Positions 60,486 through 64,000 of a stretch of 64,000 bases of DNA are shown here, piece after piece (position 1 is the stretch's first letter; the number at the start of each line of letters is the position of its first letter). This DNA is from Zopfochytrium polystomum (Eukaryota; Chytridiomycota; Chytridiomycetes; Chytridiales; Chytridiaceae): the NCBI GenBank assembly GCA_025765615.1, contig JAIVFJ010000026.1, positions 186,001 to 250,000 on the forward strand. Direction: 5' to 3'. The translations under genes were made by a program, and so were the position numbers. The notes below the pieces were generated by a model. The model saw only the letters and a program-made list of their open reading frames with translations, was not told the DNA's origin and made no database searches.

Positions 60486-62186
60486 TTACGGCTCAACGAT
60501 GAGAGGCTCAGCCCTTGGACTCGCTCCATGCCCTCCGTACTCAGTGGCCGTGTCGGGGCCGCTTTCCAGAACCTCAGCGGCAACCAGCTCTACGGCGTGA
60601 ATGTCTGTGCCGCCGAACTCAGAGCTTATTTGGTTTGCCTTCCGCTGCTCAAGCTGCAGAAAACTGTCGCCGCCATCTCCGTCCGTCGGACTCTTCCTTG
60701 GCACCCAAAACATGTCCTCCATGTCGTCCGATTCGCTGTCGCTGACGTCAGAGTCCCTCTGCGCCACCTCTGGCTTTATAGAGCTTGTGGCGCTGAGGCT
60801 CTGCCTGCCACCCTCCGCATCTTCGGCATCAGTTCCATTAGCCGATGCTCTGAACTGTTTCAGGAGCATACGGTCCAGGTAAGTAAGAGAGCGCTGGTCG
60901 GTGTTGTCGTGAAAGGTGATTTGTCTCTCAGCCGCTGCCGCGAGACTCGCCGGATTGCGGGAGAGCTGAAACGAGTCCTGCGTGCTTGTACTGGTATCTC
61001 CCGTTCTCGATTGCGGACGCGGGCTGCTATCTCTTGAACTTGCCTTTTCTTCGAGTTTTTGAAGCAAGGGAAGTTATCATCAGTTTTTAAAGGGAAACTT
61101 GCGGAGTGAGTGAATTCTACCTGCTGACTGTCGGCCGGCACGCCACTCATTGAGTGCCTGGAGAAAAGAATTTCGCGACTCGCGCTCATCGTAGTCGCCG
61201 TCCAGCAGTGCTGGACTTTTAGCTGTCAAATCCACACTCTTCGCATTCGTCGGCACCGCACCAGTCTCGTCTGATAACAACGTTCTGAGTCTGTTATTCT
61301 TTATCCTAAATGCAGAAAGTTACCATGCCTTGATGGCTTTGGTACAGACGCCAATCCTTTTTCCGGCGTCTGCGATCGAACGCCAAGACTGGTGGGAACA
61401 CGCCACTTTTGCGGTCATTGTTACCACTGTAAAATGCAAAGATGGTTGTAACGCTCACCATGCGAGGTGGCTTCGGCAAACTCTCAGACCGAGCGTTCTC
61501 TGGTGGTCTCGGACTCAGAGGTGGTCCGACAGTTCCGCCCTCCAGTTGAGATACTGTTGGTTCCACTGGCGGCACCTTGGCCTGTTGGAGGGCGCTTAAC
61601 TGGTCGAGTCGACTTTGAACCACAGCCTCCACTTTTTTCAATTCAGCGTGTGCTGCGAGAGCAATGGTCTGCTTAGCAACCGCAGGAAGCGTCAAGACTC
61701 GTGAGCAATCGCAAGCACCTTGCTCTGTTGCTCCTCCGTACCGTCGCATCTACTTTACTGACTTAGTCGATAACGTAACAACGGATAATCGATCCGAGCC
61801 TCACCTTTAATGCCGCATTCTTTTTAGCCAGCACGTCGTCGGCATAGTTATTTAGAGTTCCCCTTGATGGTTTGGCTGCTCTCCACAGAGTTTCGGTTGT
61901 ACTTTTGTGCGAAAGAGTCAGAAACGTTCAAACAGTGTAAGATCCCACCCTCGTTTCTCCTTCTGTCGCGACATCTCCTCTCGTAGCATCTCCAGCCGTT
62001 GTTCCATCCGCTGGTTATGTATCTCAAGTTTCTCAACCTCTGTCAAGTTTCTTTCGAACACCGTAATTAATTCTGGAGAGGGGCGACTTCCACTCATCGG
62101 CCCTGTGTCTTACTTTCTCCCAACTCTGACGAGCCCACCGCTTTTGGCTCCAGTTCCATCGCTTTGATTTGAACCCGTAATGCCAT
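60486..62186 (-). CDS. Coiled-coil protein, possibly ZBBX-like axonemal
   Basis: Exons resolved: 62186-62114, 62072-61949, 61901-61805, 61668-61459, 61405 to about 61320, about 61300-61121, 61048-60486. The fifth intron boundary could not be phased. The N-terminus is MALRVQIKAMELEPKAVGS. A coiled coil follows (ITVFERNLTEVEKLEIHNQR, LEMLREEMSRQKEK), then TLWRAAKPSRGTLNNYADDV, another helix (LAAHAELKKVEAVVQSRLDQ), a Pro-rich part, and NSFLQALNEWRAGRQSA. Coiled coil followed by a W-x-x-x-K-P segment and a later LxEWRxG motif recalls the N-terminal region of animal ZBBX, but no B-box is visible, so the assignment is tentative. The C-terminus is acidic with MEDMFWVPRK. Several acceptors end in AAG. 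Confidence 0.6.
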
Positions 62187-62716
62187 CCGTGACGCCTCGA
62201 GCTACTACGCTGACGTGTTCGGTGTTGGCCGCCATCGCCGACGTATTGTGTTTGTTTGCGTCCGCAATCTTTTGTTGGCAGGCGAGACAAATTCAGTTTC
62301 GTACACACTAATTATGTATAGACGACTGCCGCCGACTACATCATCTGGGCGCGCCTTCCAAAACGCGAAACTCCGGGAGTGTCGACTTCTGAGATTGCAG
62401 CCTTTACGAGCCCAAAGGGTTGGGGTTGGATGGGAGAGTTTCTCACGGTGGCCTTCTCCATCATCCGTGAGTGTTTGGTGGCCGCTCAGGCAAAGCCGAT
62501 GACAAAAAGCGAAAGACATTCATTTCACGCAGAAAAAAAGTAAAATAAAGTAAAATACGCTTGACTGTGAGAGTGGTCAAGAACAGATGGCGACCAGCCC
62601 ATGGAATGAATCGACTTTTAGGGTAAACGAAAAAAGGCTGCGGATACCGCGAATGAAAACATTTGGCAAATGACACACATGCGCAACATAAGAAGGGTCC
62701 GAGAACGAACGACACG
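62187..62716. other. Intergenic
   Basis: 5' region of the coiled-coil gene and 3' flank of the membrane-protein gene. Nothing else recognised. Confidence 0.5.
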
Positions 62717-64000
62717 TTATGCTTCGTCCACTCTCACCAGCAAGCTCTGCTGCTCCTCAGCACTACGACCGCATTCAACGATCTTGTTCGTGATCGCCTC
62801 CGCCGCATGGCCACCGCCGCCGTCGCGACCGAACCTTTCGCCACGTCTCTGCCGCGTCCTGCGCTCGCTCAGCCAAGGCACCTGGGCCCGGTCGCCCAAA
62901 GCGGCGCGGACGGCGACTGTTGTGGACAAGAGGAATGCGAGAGTGAGCAAGCCGTACACGACAACAAAGGGCGTGACGCGGAGGTGCGCTTCGGTTCTGA
63001 GATATGGGCCGTATTGCCCGTCGTGGTCTCGTCCACCATAATAACCTATCAGGAGAAGGAAGGAATGTGAGTAGACGTGATCTGGCATATTCCGGTGCGG
63101 TTGGGGCCCGTCTCGTTCAAACGCTGACAAGTTGATGAATGTAGCTCTGGTCCGGGTCCGAGGAGTGCCGCTACTGTCATAGTCGTACCAAACACCTCTG
63201 CTGTTGAAAACATCGTCGTTGTATATGAGAAGCCGAGCGGTAGGTCGAAATCGACTACCATCTGCACGAAAGGTAGTCACTTGCATGATACAAGAGGACA
63301 ATTCAAAACTGATTGTTACTAACGGTTTCGTTCTTTATGGTTAGGAGTTCAAAATGGTGATCAAGCTGCAGGCCTCCAGATATTGATGTCCTGAAGCAGC
63401 AGGAAATCATTCATATCATCAAAGAAGGTCCGCGCAAACACAAATATGCTTAAGTGAATCTTCCTTCCCATTATTATTCTTTAACTGCTCACTACATGAA
63501 GAATGATAAGTGGTTTTGAGAACGACCAGATGCGCTGAGCGGCCACCAAGGTCGGAATGCTGTCCACCCAGTGCGTCGTTCGCGGTAGAGTGCAGTACAT
63601 TGATGGATTTGACCCAGAACTTCGTGGGTCCGTAGGATGCATCTGTGTCCATTAAAACACTCCGTTGTAGTATTGAGGGTACGCATCGCAGGGTCATGAA
63701 ATTCGAGCTTAAAATGAATTTGGCCCATGACGCTTAGGGCAGCGCCGATGAGGCCAACTACGGGACGGGTCGGCAGGGTCGATGTAATTTGTTTGGTTTT
63801 GTAAGTCTTGCGGAGGGGTTCAGAGTGCTGGCGGGCGGCTAAAAACGCCTTACCGATGATCAAAGTCGCCTTTTTAAACGACCAGCCCTTCTTGGCGGTT
63901 AGCACCGCTCCTTGGCCTTCCAGCCCTCCTCGTCGCCGTCGTCGCGCCGCATATCCTCGCCGTCGTCTTGTGAAGCCGTCATCGGGTTTCCGTTCTGGTA
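62717..64000 (-). CDS. Two-pass membrane protein of unknown family (cut by right edge)
   Basis: Five exons fit in phase: 64000 (partial)-63854, 63757-63683, 63642-63496, 63373-63320, 63261-62717 (introns 96, 40, 122, 58 nt). The N-terminal part seen is basic (KKGWSFKK), followed by helix ATLIIVGLIGAALSVMG. A lumenal or extracellular region comes next (YGPTKFWVKSINVLHSTAND; SRFRPTARLLIYNDDVF; ATFINLSAFERDGP), with NET and NLS glycosylation sequons. A second helix, VTPFVVVYGLLTLAFLL, is followed by a charged cytosolic tail ending at 62717. I do not recognise the family. The start codon lies to the right of the window or in a frame not resolved at the edge. Confidence 0.55.

Overview
The window looks like nuclear DNA of a zoosporic (chytrid-type) fungus. 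Most genes are broken by many short GT-AG introns (about 31 to 190 nt). Fungal-type families are present: an OPT oligopeptide transporter, a hexose transporter with a sensor-like tail, two DUF1772 membrane proteins, and a bromodomain/ankyrin protein of RSC/SWI-SNF type. Beside them lie genes kept only by organisms that build a cilium: the N-terminus of HYDIN, the transition-zone protein TMEM107, and probably one or two coiled-coil axonemal proteins. No bacterial, organellar or viral gene block was seen, and I recognised no tRNA, rRNA or CRISPR array.

Layout. 1-3715: 5' part of HYDIN (-) and a MATH-BTB-BTB adaptor (-). 4080-7320: a large imperfect palindrome with about 1.6-kb arms. Its core is a symmetric bidirectional promoter with two outward-facing TATA boxes and four related 130-155 bp modules, and its arms carry remnants of a duplicated, unidentified gene. 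8350-10762: OPT transporter (-). 12713-16599: a HAD phosphatase (-) and ECD (+), with start codons only 32 bp apart. 17327-20332: hexose transporter/sensor (+). 21160-25271: large PPR protein (-). 26500-28602: coiled-coil protein (+) and TMEM107 (-), with stop codons 11 bp apart. 28757-34404: an acidic protein (+) and a Ser/Pro/Ala-rich protein (-), both unidentified. 35221-45536: F-box/LRR protein (-) divergent from URB1 (+), which makes 60S ribosomal subunits. 46248-49393: two DUF1772 paralogues (-) in a repeat-rich stretch with microsatellites and a MITE-like element. 50729-54601: an intronless CTC1-like telomere protein (+). 55865-64000: bromodomain/ankyrin protein, coiled-coil ZBBX-like protein and a membrane protein cut by the right edge (all -).

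Gene models were spliced by hand from donor and acceptor sites, frame continuity and protein family conservation. Exon coordinates are given where they resolve. The genes do not form one pathway. The shared themes are cilium biogenesis (HYDIN, TMEM107, possibly two coiled-coil proteins), growth and ribosome production (URB1, hexose sensor), and genome maintenance and chromatin (CTC1, bromodomain protein). The last two share an identical 16-bp E-box promoter element at nearly the same distance and orientation.
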